Shown here: positions 1 through 7,909 of the stretch, piece by piece
Numbering within the stretch: position 1 is the first letter of the stretch
Layout of the letters: each line of letters opens with the position of its first letter
Assembly (NCBI RefSeq): GCF_003958645.1
Contig: NZ_RXLO01000002.1
Coordinates: 791,048-855,047 of the forward strand
Length of the DNA: 64,000 nucleotides
From: Chitinophaga rhizosphaerae
GTDB lineage: Bacteria > Bacteroidota > Bacteroidia > Chitinophagales > Chitinophagaceae
Direction of reading: 5' to 3'
Program-made: the position numbers and the translations under genes
Notes under the pieces: generated by a model
The model's database searches: none
What the model saw: only the letters and a program-made list of their open reading frames with translations
Told to the model about the DNA's origin: nothing

Positions 1-114
1 ATCCGGACAAATTCGTCCATCTTTCGGCCGGCTGTCAGCTTCGGGCCGGCTGGTAAGGGATTTGATAGGAAATAAGTACATTTACAAACAGCGTTAAATT
101 AAACCACGACTCAG

Positions 115-804
115 ATGACACCATCAATCATGATAATTTCCCTCGTTTTCGTAGGGATCAGTGCTTTGGTCAGCTGGCGATTGCGGAGCAAGTTCAAGCA
201 ATACAGCGAAGTGCCGACTTCTTCGGGGCTGACCGGTAGGGAGATCGCGGAAAAGATGCTCCGCGACAATGGCATCACCGACGTAAAGGTATTATCCGCC
301 GAAGGCTTCCTCAGCGACCACTATAATCCGGCCAACAAGACCGTCAACCTCAGCCCGGACGTATACAATTCGGCCAGTGTGGCCGCCGCTGCGGTGGCAG
401 CCCACGAGTGCGGGCACGCCGTGCAGCACGCTACGGGCTATGCATGGCTGCAGTTCCGGTCCAAAATGGTGCCGGCCGTACAGGTGAGCTCTTACCTGGT
501 GCAGATCGTACTGATCGCGGGCATCCTGATGGTCAATATCTGGCCTAACCTGCTCCTGCTGGGTATCGGCCTGTTTGCGGTGACCACCGTGTTTTCCGTG
601 GTGACCCTGCCTGTGGAGTTCGACGCCTCCAGGCGCGCACTGGCGTGGCTGGACGGTGCCGGCATTACATATAAGAAGGAGCACGACCAGGCGAAAGATG
701 CGCTCTGGTGGGCGGCTATGACCTATGTGGTGGCGGCGGTATCATCCGTAGTGATCCTATTGCAATATTTAATGATATATCTGGGCGCCAGCCGCCGCGA
801 TTAA
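115..804 (+). CDS. Membrane zinc metallopeptidase, YugP-like
   Basis: A 229-residue membrane protein with a zinc-protease motif HECGH at residues 97-101; the two His bind zinc and the Glu is the expected catalytic base. There is an N-terminal membrane segment (about residues 5-20), a hydrophobic pair around 120-165 and another near the C terminus. This layout and length fit the YugP/neutral zinc metallopeptidase family (formerly DUF), whose substrates are unknown; a role in membrane-protein quality control is only a guess. The gene stands alone ahead of the ribosomal protein operon and is closed by its own hairpin terminator. Family assignment is fairly secure, function is not. Confidence 0.85.
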   Translation: MTPSIMIISLVFVGISALVSWRLRSKFKQYSEVPTSSGLTGREIAEKMLRDNGITDVKVLSAEGFLSDHYNPANKTVNLSPDVYNSASVAAAAVAAHECGHAVQHATGYAWLQFRSKMVPAVQVSSYLVQIVLIAGILMVNIWPNLLLLGIGLFAVTTVFSVVTLPVEFDASRRALAWLDGAGITYKKEHDQAKDALWWAAMTYVVAAVSSVVILLQYLMIYLGASRRD

Positions 805-818
805 GCTGATCAACATCA

Positions 819-857
819 CAGCAAATGTAGAAGGGCCGGGCAACCGGTCCTTTTTGC
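819..857 (+). terminator. Intrinsic terminator after the zinc peptidase gene
   Basis: Arms AGGGCCGG (832-839) and CCGGTCCT (844-851), with one G-T pair, close a GCAA loop and run into a T tract. An outer pairing CAGCAAA/TTTGCTG extends the stem. Confidence 0.75.
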
Positions 858-969
858 TGCGCAGAAACCCTTGAAAATCAAGGAAAAAGTAGGACAACTA
901 AAATGGCGATACAAATTCTTTATTGAGAATCAATAACTTGCGAAGGCCTTTCCGAAAAAACCCCTCCCA

Positions 970-1004
970 TTTGCTGGTTTATATAAAATATCGACTTAGC
1001 TTTG
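970..1004 (+). promoter_or_regulatory. Putative Bacteroidota promoter of the rplM operon
   Basis: TAGCTTTG at 997-1004 matches the -7 consensus TAnnTTTG. A TTTG at 970-973 could be the -33 box but lies 23 bases upstream, a little longer than the usual 19. Transcription would start about 40 bases before rplM. Confidence 0.5.
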
Positions 1005-1049
1005 CACTCCCATAAGTGGGCGAGACTTTAATTTTATTATCAATAAGCA

Positions 1050-1493
1050 ATGAATACTTTAAGTTTCAAAACAAAATCTGCTAACGACGCTTACGTAAAG
1101 CGTGACTGGTACGTTATTGACGCTACCAACCAGACTGTAGGCAGAATGAGCGCCAAAATTGCGGCGATCCTCAGAGGCAAGAACAAGCCTTATTACACTC
1201 CTCATACCGATTGCGGCGACAACATCATCGTGATCAACGTTGAGAAGGTAAAGTTCACCGGTAACAAATTGAACGACAAGGAATACCTGACCTACTCCGG
1301 TTATCCCGGCGGTCAGAAAGCAGAGGTTGCGAAAGATCTGCTGAAACGTCGTCCTGAAGTGGTGATCGAGCGTGCTGTAAAAGGTATGCTGCCGAAGAAC
1401 CGTCTGGGCCGCGCCATGTACAAGAAACTCTTCGTTTACGCCGGTGCCGAGCATCCGCATACCGCTCAGCAACCGAAGTCTTTAACTTTCTAA
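1050..1493 (+). CDS. rplM: 50S ribosomal protein L13
   Basis: A 147-residue L13 of normal length, with the family N-terminal segment WYVIDATNQTVGRMSAKIA and the C-terminal GMLPKNRLGR region. L13 binds 23S rRNA early in assembly of the large subunit. It is the first gene of a ribosomal block; rpsI follows after 13 bases, the order found in most bacteria. The start chosen is the only Met before the conserved region. Confidence 0.97.
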   Translation: MNTLSFKTKSANDAYVKRDWYVIDATNQTVGRMSAKIAAILRGKNKPYYTPHTDCGDNIIVINVEKVKFTGNKLNDKEYLTYSGYPGGQKAEVAKDLLKRRPEVVIERAVKGMLPKNRLGRAMYKKLFVYAGAEHPHTAQQPKSLTF

Positions 1494-1506
1494 TATCGCC
1501 TGAATA

Positions 1507-1896
1507 ATGGAAAAACAAAAAAATACTATCGGTCGTCGTAAGGAAGCAGTTGCCCGCGTATATGTGAGCAAAGGTACCGGCACCATCCTGGTGAACGACA
1601 AGGACTATAAAACATATTTCGCGCTGATTTACCTGCAGAACCAGGTAGAAGCGCCGATGAAGACCATTGACGCGCTTGACAAGTTCGATGTTAAGGTGAA
1701 TGCACAGGGTGGTGGCATCAAAGGTCAGGCGGAAGCGGTGAAACTGGGTATTGCGCGCGCACTGTGCGAGATCAACCCCGAGTTCCGTCCTGCGCTGAAA
1801 GCTGCAGGCCTGCTGAAACGTGACCCGAGATCAGTTGAACGTAAGAAACCCGGTAAAGCTAAAGCCAGAAGAAGCTTCCAGTTCTCTAAACGTTAA
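1507..1896 (+). CDS. rpsI: 30S ribosomal protein S9
   Basis: A 129-residue S9 with the IGRRKEAVARVYV start and the basic C terminus ending in FSKR. The C-terminal tail of S9 reaches into the 30S P site and contacts the anticodon stem of tRNA. It is co-transcribed with rplM upstream and probably with rpsB 45 bases downstream. Confidence 0.97.
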   Translation: MEKQKNTIGRRKEAVARVYVSKGTGTILVNDKDYKTYFALIYLQNQVEAPMKTIDALDKFDVKVNAQGGGIKGQAEAVKLGIARALCEINPEFRPALKAAGLLKRDPRSVERKKPGKAKARRSFQFSKR

Positions 1897-1941
1897 TGAT
1901 TGTATCATTCAATTCTTGAACATCAATTCGACAAAAACAAC

Positions 1942-2937
1942 ATGGAAAATAATACTTCATTACAGCAGCAGTTACTGGAAGCCGGTGTACACTTCGGTCA
2001 CCTGAAGAAGAAGTGGAACCCCAAGATGCTGCCTTATATCTTCGCCGAGAAGAAAGGTATTCACATCATTGACCTGAACAAAACCGTTGAAGGTTTGCAG
2101 GAGACAGCCGCTGCGCTGAAATCCATCGCCAAAAGCGGTAAAAAGATCATGTTCGTTGCTACCAAAAAGCAGGCGAAAGAAATCGTGGCCGAAGCTGCCA
2201 AGCGCGTAAACATGCCTTATGTTACCGAGCGTTGGCTGGGTGGCATGCTCACCAACTTCTCCACGATCCGCAAGAGCGTGAAGAAGATGCAGAGCATCGA
2301 GAAAATGCTGGCAGACGGCACTTTCGACAACATCACCAAGAAAGAGCGCCTGACGCTCTCCCGCGATAAGGACAAAATGGAAAAAGTGCTGGGCGGTATC
2401 GCTCAACTGGCACGTGTTCCGGCTGCCCTGTTCATCGTAGACATCAGCCACGAGCATATCGCTATGGCAGAAGCAAAACGTCTCGGTATCTCTACCTTCG
2501 GTATGGTTGACACCAACTCCGACCCCACCAAGGTAGACTTCGCAATCCCTGCGAACGACGACGCTACCAAATCCATCGCCATCATCGTTAGCTACATCGC
2601 TGCAGCTATCGCGGAAGGTCTGGCTGAGCGCGCCGTAGAGAAAACCGACGAGGTTGAAGAAGAAGAAGCCGACAGCAAAATTCGCAAGTTCGAACTGGAA
2701 GGTGGAGACGAGCGTGGCGAAAGAGGCCGTAAACCCGGTGGTCCTGGTGGCCCGGGCGGTCGCGGACCTGGTGGCCCCGGCGGTCGTGGTGGTAACAACC
2801 GTCCTGGTGGCGGTGGTGGCCGCTCCGGCGGTGGTAACCGTCCCGGTGGCGGTGGTGGTCGCTCTGGCGGCAACCGTCCTGGCGGTGGTGGCGGATTCCG
2901 CCCCTCCGGTGCAGGCAGACCCGGTGGCGCTCGCTAA
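1942..2937 (+). CDS. rpsB: 30S ribosomal protein S2 with a Gly/Arg-rich C-terminal extension
   Basis: The start at 1942 ([20 protein letters not shown]) is preferred over an in-frame ATG at 1900 because S2 homology begins here. Residues 1 to about 230 are a complete S2, with [15 protein letters not shown] and [10 protein letters not shown] motifs. An acidic linker ([10 protein letters not shown]) then leads into about 70 residues made almost wholly of Gly, Pro, Arg, Ser and Asn in repeats such as [17 protein letters not shown] standard S2 ends near 240-260 residues; this protein has 331. The tail looks disordered and RNA-binding in character, but its role is unknown. tsf follows, as in most bacteria. 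Confidence 0.95.
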   Translation: MENNTSLQQQLLEAGVHFGHLKKKWNPKMLPYIFAEKKGIHIIDLNKTVEGLQETAAALKSIAKSGKKIMFVATKKQAKEIVAEAAKRVNMPYVTERWLGGMLTNFSTIRKSVKKMQSIEKMLADGTFDNITKKERLTLSRDKDKMEKVLGGIAQLARVPAALFIVDISHEHIAMAEAKRLGISTFGMVDTNSDPTKVDFAIPANDDATKSIAIIVSYIAAAIAEGLAERAVEKTDEVEEEEADSKIRKFELEGGDERGERGRKPGGPGGPGGRGPGGPGGRGGNNRPGGGGGRSGGGNRPGGGGGRSGGNRPGGGGGFRPSGAGRPGGAR

Positions 2938-2963
2938 GCACTGATCAAGTCAACATAACTATA

Positions 2964-3002
2964 CGTAAATCGTGAATGACCAAAAATCGTTCACGATTTA
3001 CG
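2964..3002 (+). promoter_or_regulatory. Strong hairpin between rpsB and tsf, without a U tract
   Basis: A perfect 13-base inverted repeat (2964-2976 with 2990-3002), extended inward by three more pairs, closes a loop CCAAAAA. No T run follows, so it is not a classical terminator. It could be a processing site, a translational regulator or a partial attenuator in the rpsB-tsf transcript. Confidence 0.7.
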
Positions 3003-3065
3003 GTTATAAAGATTCCCGGCAAGGGAAATTTCAACAAACGTTAACATATAAACGAATTATATACA

Positions 3066-3890
3066 ATGGCAACAATTACAGCAGCTGATGTAAATAAACT
3101 GCGTCAGCAAACCGGAGCCGGTATGATGGATTGCAGAAAAGCACTCGTAGAAACCGATGGCGATTTCGAGAAAGCAATTGATTACCTCCGCAAGAAAGGT
3201 CAGAAAGTGGCCGCCCTGCGTTCCGACCGCGAAACCAAAGAAGGTGTTGTGATCGCAAAAACCGCTGCAGACGGTAAATCCGGTGTTGTGGTACTGCTGA
3301 GCTGCGAAACCGACTTTGTGGCCAAGAACGAAGATTTCGTAAAATTCGCTCAATCCATCGCCGACCTGGCGCTGGCTAATAATACCCAGACCGTAGAAGA
3401 GCTGAACGCAGCTCCCCTCGACGGTGCTACGGTTGCCGACAAGGTGAACGACCAGGTGGCTAAAATCGGTGAGAAAATCACCCTGAGCCGCTTCGAAAGA
3501 GTAGACGCTGCCAGCGTAACCGCTTACATCCACGGTAACTACCGCATGGGCGTTCTGGTTGGTCTGAACAAAGAAGTTGGTGAAGAAGTAGGTAAAGACA
3601 TCGCTATGCAGATCGCTGCCATGAATCCTGCAGCAATCGACGCAGACGGTATCTCCCCCGAAGCCATCGCCCGCGAGAAAGAAATCGCGATCGAGCAGAT
3701 CAAAGCCGAAGGCAAACCCGCCGAAATGGCTGAGAAAATCGCTGCCGGTAAAATCAACAAATTCCTGAAAGACAGCACCCTGCTGGGTCAGCCTTTCGTG
3801 AAGGACGGCAACAAAACCGTAGCCGACCATTTGAAATCAATCGACGCTGAACTGAAGGTTTCCGCCTTCAAACGCGTAGCTTTAGGTTAA
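3066..3890 (+). CDS. tsf: Translation elongation factor Ts
   Basis: A 274-residue EF-Ts, the nucleotide exchange factor of EF-Tu. The N-terminal UBA-like domain carries the family motif LRQQTGAGMMDCRKAL, followed by KAIDYLRKKG, and the core shows LSCETDFVAKNEDF. Length is normal for Bacteroidota. The gene sits after rpsB with a 128-base gap that contains a strong hairpin, and is followed directly by an intrinsic terminator. Confidence 0.97.
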   Translation: MATITAADVNKLRQQTGAGMMDCRKALVETDGDFEKAIDYLRKKGQKVAALRSDRETKEGVVIAKTAADGKSGVVVLLSCETDFVAKNEDFVKFAQSIADLALANNTQTVEELNAAPLDGATVADKVNDQVAKIGEKITLSRFERVDAASVTAYIHGNYRMGVLVGLNKEVGEEVGKDIAMQIAAMNPAAIDADGISPEAIAREKEIAIEQIKAEGKPAEMAEKIAAGKINKFLKDSTLLGQPFVKDGNKTVADHLKSIDAELKVSAFKRVALG

Positions 3891-3911
3891 TCGCTATTAG
3901 CAAAATATAGA

Positions 3912-3942
3912 GGAGAGAATGAAAATTTCTCTCCTTTTTTTT
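3912..3942 (+). terminator. Intrinsic terminator after tsf
   Basis: Arms GGAGAGAA (3912-3919) and TTCTCTCC (3927-3934) are followed by eight T residues. It closes the rplM-rpsI-rpsB-tsf block. Confidence 0.9.
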
Positions 3943-4024
3943 GCCCTTACGATTACAGGGGATAATTTTGAGGCAGATTTGTATATTTAACAAATTCTGC
4001 GAATTACTCATAATCATAGTTGAC

Positions 4025-4738
4025 ATGTTGCCAAAGTACAAACGAATTCTGCTCAAACTGAGTGGTGAATCTCTGATGGGAGATAGTAATTATGGAATTG
4101 ACCCGAAGGTAATTGCCCAATATGCACACGATATCAAGTCGGTGACCGACCTGGGGGTTCAGGTGGCCATCGTGATCGGCGGCGGCAATATTTACCGGGG
4201 GATGAATGAAGCAGAAACCGGTATTGAGCGGGCACAAGGCGACTATATGGGTATGCTGGCTACCGTGATCAACGGTATGGCGATGCAAAGCGGCCTGGAG
4301 AAAGAGGGCATGTATACCCGTCTGCAATCCGCGATCAAAATGGAACAGATCGCCGAGCCCTATATCCGCCGTCGGGCAATCCGCCACCTGGAGAAAGGCC
4401 GTGTGGTTATCTTTGGTGCAGGTACCGGTAACCCATACTTTACCACCGATACGGCAGCTTCCCTCCGTGCGATCGAGATCCAGGCCGACGTGATCCTGAA
4501 GGGCACCCGAGTAGATGGTATTTATACCGCTGACCCCGAGAAAGATCCGACCGCGACTAAATTTGAGACGATTACTTTTTCCGAAGTATACCAGAAGTCA
4601 TTGAATGTCATGGACATGACCGCGTTTACCCTCTGCCAGGAGAACAAATTGCCGATCATCGTGTTCGACATGAACAAACCCGGCAACCTCCTCCATGTGA
4701 TCATGGGCCGTAACGTGGGGACCCTGGTGAAGGGATAA
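4025..4738 (+). CDS. pyrH: Uridylate kinase (UMP kinase)
   Basis: A 237-residue bacterial UMP kinase of the amino-acid kinase fold, converting UMP to UDP with ATP. The start at 4025 ([19 protein letters not shown]) gives the normal family N terminus; an upstream in-frame ATG at 3941 lies in the tsf terminator and is rejected. The [27 protein letters not shown] and VDGIYTADP motifs mark the nucleotide-binding and regulatory regions. In many Bacteroidota pyrH is followed by frr (ribosome recycling factor). Here it is followed by a terminator and then more than 3 kb of repeats with no frr in sight. Confidence 0.96.
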   Translation: MLPKYKRILLKLSGESLMGDSNYGIDPKVIAQYAHDIKSVTDLGVQVAIVIGGGNIYRGMNEAETGIERAQGDYMGMLATVINGMAMQSGLEKEGMYTRLQSAIKMEQIAEPYIRRRAIRHLEKGRVVIFGAGTGNPYFTTDTAASLRAIEIQADVILKGTRVDGIYTADPEKDPTATKFETITFSEVYQKSLNVMDMTAFTLCQENKLPIIVFDMNKPGNLLHVIMGRNVGTLVKG

Positions 4739-4785
4739 TAAAATAATGACTGGACGCCCTCTATAGAAGGCTCCGGGAAATTTGT

Positions 4786-4823
4786 GAGCCGGGAAGCGAA
4801 CGCTTTCCGGCTCTTGATTTTTT
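4786..4823 (+). terminator. Intrinsic terminator after pyrH
   Basis: GAGCCGGGAAGC pairs with GCTTTCCGGCTC (one G-T pair) and is followed by a TTGATTTTTT tract. It marks the end of the housekeeping block. The following 450 bases (4824-5274) show no gene or clear motif. Confidence 0.85.
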
Positions 4824-5274
4824 GGGGGGATTGGGGCATTTAGCGGTCGATCTGGTTGATGGATCGGGGGGACTTTGTTTGTACCAGGGCGAGGCGTTTT
4901 GAATTTGGCAGGGGCTGGGCGGTATCCGCGTCCTGGAATCCGGCAAAGTAGGCATCGCCCGAACTTAACGGCGGGCACGGCTATTCAATCGATCCGGCAA
5001 TCCAGATTGGGAAAATGAAGGCAGCAAGCATATGCAAGCCAGCCGTTATTCATTAAGTGAACAATATGCCCACGGGAGTTGACGATAATTTTGATCACTA
5101 ACAATTTTCGGGCTACCTAAACTGAGACTGGTCACCCCCAGCAAGAATGTTTTCATGCGTAACCGTTCAAAAAACTTTTTGAAAATCACCCGCAAGTCAA
5201 TGTGCCCCTTCATCACACAAAATGAGCCGGCATCGGGAACCAGCCCCCGGATAGTCTGTTCCCAACCATAGGTT

Positions 5275-7271
5275 GCCCGGAGAGGACTCTCCAGGCTTCA
5301 TTTCATGTGTCCATTAGTAACTGTGTAGATTGAATCTTGAAGTATTGTATAGGAAATGAATAAGGAAATTACCCCGGGAAGAATCCCAGGGTGTTTGAAC
5401 ATGCAATCGACATTGAATTCAAAAGCAAAATGGCCTGTCTAATTGTTAATGGATCGTTGTACTAATCTGTTTGAATATGTTTATATGGGGTCGGAAGCAA
5501 ACGTTCAGTTGTTAAGAAATTTCAGAAGGACTGGAAAACGGCCGGGGAAGAATCCCCAGCCCCAAACATCCATTCTGTTAAACTCTAACCCCAGTTTAAA
5601 AAGCAACTAAAATTCATGCAACCATTTATCTGATACTTACCGCTTCGCACAAACGAAGCTGAGCGATTGCCTGTCGAAAAAATCCGCGGACTCGTTGCAA
5701 AGGCGTTTCCCCTCTGCTGCGTCAAAGATGCCTGGAGAAGAGTCCCCAGGCCCGTTTGCTCAAGCGAGCGTATGTCGAATCGGTAAGGAGTATCTTTATT
5801 GACTGTGTTTCACCTGATCGGGAAAATAAAGGCCCCGGGGAAGAATCCCCAGGCCGTGCGTTCTCGAACAAAAAATACGTTCCCGGCTGCCACCGGCACC
5901 AACTTGGCTCAATTCCATTTATAATTCCTTTCGGTTAACTTATGTTCAATCCCACAGCAGTACATAAAACTGATTGTGATCCTTTCAGTGTCAATTATGA
6001 TGTTCGATTTACATCAGGGAAATGAAAGGCCCCGGGGGAAGAATCCCCAGGCCGAGCGTTCTCGAACAAAAAAACGTTTCCAGCCGCCACAGGCGTCAAT
6101 TTCACACTATCTCTTTTCGGATAACTTAGACATTTTCCTATTGCAGCACATAATAATGCTTGTTCGATCATGTCATGATAAACTTACTGCTCCATACGAT
6201 TAGGAGGATGAAAATACCCGGGGAGGAATCCCCAGGTAGGAAATCTCATCCAATGAAAATGAATCGATCAACATCTATTTCGTTTCAAGCCAACTTCCGC
6301 ACCATGCAGCATTTGCCGATACCTGGCCTTTACGCTTGATTCAGGGGAAACCCCACCCAGGGAAGATTCCCCGGGTTTCATTTCATCAAAGTCAAAGAAT
6401 CAGTATTGCATTTTTTACCGCCTATGCCTGTGCGTCGCTGCATTGCCCGACTCTCCGGCATCTTAACCGTATGTGCCGGAGGAAGAATCCCCCGGCCCTT
6501 TTCTTCCGTATCAATCAAGATTTGTATCTGATCAAATCCGGATACACCAGCCTATCTATTCAGCATTGCTATCTTTTACACCGGGAGTCCATTCCCGGTA
6601 AATTCCTCCGGTCGAAAAACATTGCCCGGGGAGAAATCCCCAGGCGTTGTTCATCTGGCATTTGCGTTATTGAAGGAATTCAAGGAAGAAGGTGTCTACT
6701 CTCGTGTTCATTCCGTTATAAAAATGCCGGGGAAGAATCCCCTGGCTTGCACCTATAGTTAACCATTAAGGATTTACAACCCCGTAAAATCTTACCCTCG
6801 ACCGATCTGCTTAGAAATGAGCCCGGAGAGGAATCTCCAGACCGGTAATAATGGAAAATGTATGAATTTGACCTATCCTGATATTTTATGCTGCAGGTAT
6901 GCCTGATAAAAATTGCAGCCCGGGATGAATCCCCGGCCGGTTATCACTTGTGTACAGATAACTGTATTTTCAGACATAACCCCATAGTTAATCATCCTGG
7001 TTTGTCCCGCCTTTCAAAGAGCTTTTTGCGTGGAAATAGCGCCCGGGGAAGAATCCCCAGGCCGTTTTATTCCCATTGGTTGGTTCGTTAATACCCACAT
7101 GTTAGAACCTTTCAAATCTTTTCCCGGTGTGCCTTCACCGGTCAATACACATGCGACCGACCATTTCGTGTCAGGTTTTCATCCGGCACAGCTAATTCCG
7201 TCCATTCATCCCGACGGCCCGCGGTTGCTGCTTTCCTGAAAGTCCAAGGCCAGAGGAAGAATCCCCACCCC
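5275..7271 (+). repeat. Array of at least 15 REP-like imperfect hairpins
   Basis: Copies of a 20-26 base imperfect palindrome begin at 5275, 5371, 5540, 5730, 5831, 6028, 6215, 6355, 6475, 6624, 6726, 6821, 6918, 7041 and 7248. The typical copy (7041-7062) has outer arms GCC/GGC, a C-A mismatch, inner arms GGGGA/TCCCC and a loop AGAA. Copies differ in sequence but keep pairing: GGAGA/TCTCC at 5275 and 6821, outer ACCC/GGGT at 5371 and 6355, GGC/GCC at 5540, TACC/GGTA at 6215, GCCGG/CCGGC at 6475. The mid-stem mismatch or bulge is kept in nearly all. Two weaker hairpins (6580-6599, 7124-7141) lie between copies. Spacing is irregular (about 95-207 bases) and the spacers are mostly unrelated and A/T-richer. 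No supported gene lies within. The mismatched stem resembles REP elements, and a RAYT-like gene lies about 0.6 kb further on. Confidence 0.85.
5831..6214 (+). repeat. Tandem duplicated hairpin-plus-spacer unit
   Basis: Two neighbouring units (5831-6027 and 6028-6214, about 190 bases each) are similar beyond the hairpin. Both continue with G-GCGTTCTCGAACAAAAAA, then a GCC-GCCAC-GGC motif and a TTTTCGG/TTTCGG-TAACTTA segment. This shows that at least part of the array grew by tandem duplication. The other spacers are too diverged to show this. Confidence 0.7.
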
Positions 7272-7364
7272 GTTTTAACCCTTTCAAAAGTGTGCATCCA
7301 TCATGCGTATTCTTTAATTTCCCATATCATCACAGCGATCGGCGGCACATCCCGTCTTCGATCC

Positions 7365-7499
7365 CGGACCTCCCGGAGGTCCGTTCGCACGCCTAACCCT
7401 GCGAACAGAACGGAGCGCTCCGAAGGAGGGATTCCGGCCCCATTTGCAGATGCAAACGGGCTGTCTGTGAAACCAATCGCTATGAATACACGCATAGCG
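7365..7499. repeat. Cluster of five consecutive palindromes
   Basis: In 135 bases there are: a 19-base palindrome with 9-base arms (7365-7383, arms CGGACCTCC/GGAGGTCCG); a hairpin GTTCGCA/TGCGAAC (7383-7406); a perfect 12-base palindrome CGGAGCGCTCCG (7411-7422); TTTGCA/TGCAAA (7443-7456); and CGCTATG/CATAGCG (7478-7499). They are not copies of the array hairpin. No gene is evident between 7272 and 7909. Confidence 0.65.
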
Positions 7500-7686
7500 C
7501 ATTATGTTATTCCATTGTCAAATCACGACAAACGAGTGCGATTGCATTCGCTGCATTTTTACCATAACAGCCCCTCTTCCGGAGGCTCGCCCTCAGCACC
7601 CAGCCAGATACTGCGATGCGAACCTCCTTTCAAGGGATCCATTCTCAAAAACGGAACATAATCGAGTGGCAAAGCATTAAACCACT

Positions 7687-7860
7687 CCCGGAGTTTCTCC
7701 CGCAATACGCAACGAGATGCGCAGGTGCGGGACCTCCCGGCAAAGGATGCCCTATCCCGAATTGATGCTTTTATTGATCAGTAAAGCATCTGACTTCGAC
7801 CGGGGTTTCCCCGCACCGCACAACGAAATGTGCCTGGCGGAACCTTTCGGCAAAGGATAC
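7687..7860 (+). repeat. Two diverged copies of a 60-65 base repeat
   Basis: 7687-7750 and 7800-7860 align end to end. Both read CCGG-GTTTC-CCCGCA, then CGCA-AACGA-ATG-GC, then GG-ACCT--CGGCAAAGGAT. A weaker third copy may lie at 7590-7640. The starts are 113 bases apart, in the range of the hairpin array spacing. Confidence 0.55.
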
Positions 7861-7909
7861 TTTACCCCACATTCGAAACACTGTCTGCCTTATCCCGGGG
7901 GGCAGGCCA

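Noticed and set aside
5275..7271. CRISPR array
   Set aside because: Repeats are not identical, spacing varies from about 95 to over 200 bases, and no cas gene is present.
5275..7271. Integron cassette array with attC sites
   Set aside because: No cassette genes, no GTTRRRY core sites and no tyrosine integrase of the integron type.
5756..7661. Several open frames of 60-140 codons between the hairpins
   Set aside because: They read through the repeats, have no coherent protein features and no homology pattern that I recognise.
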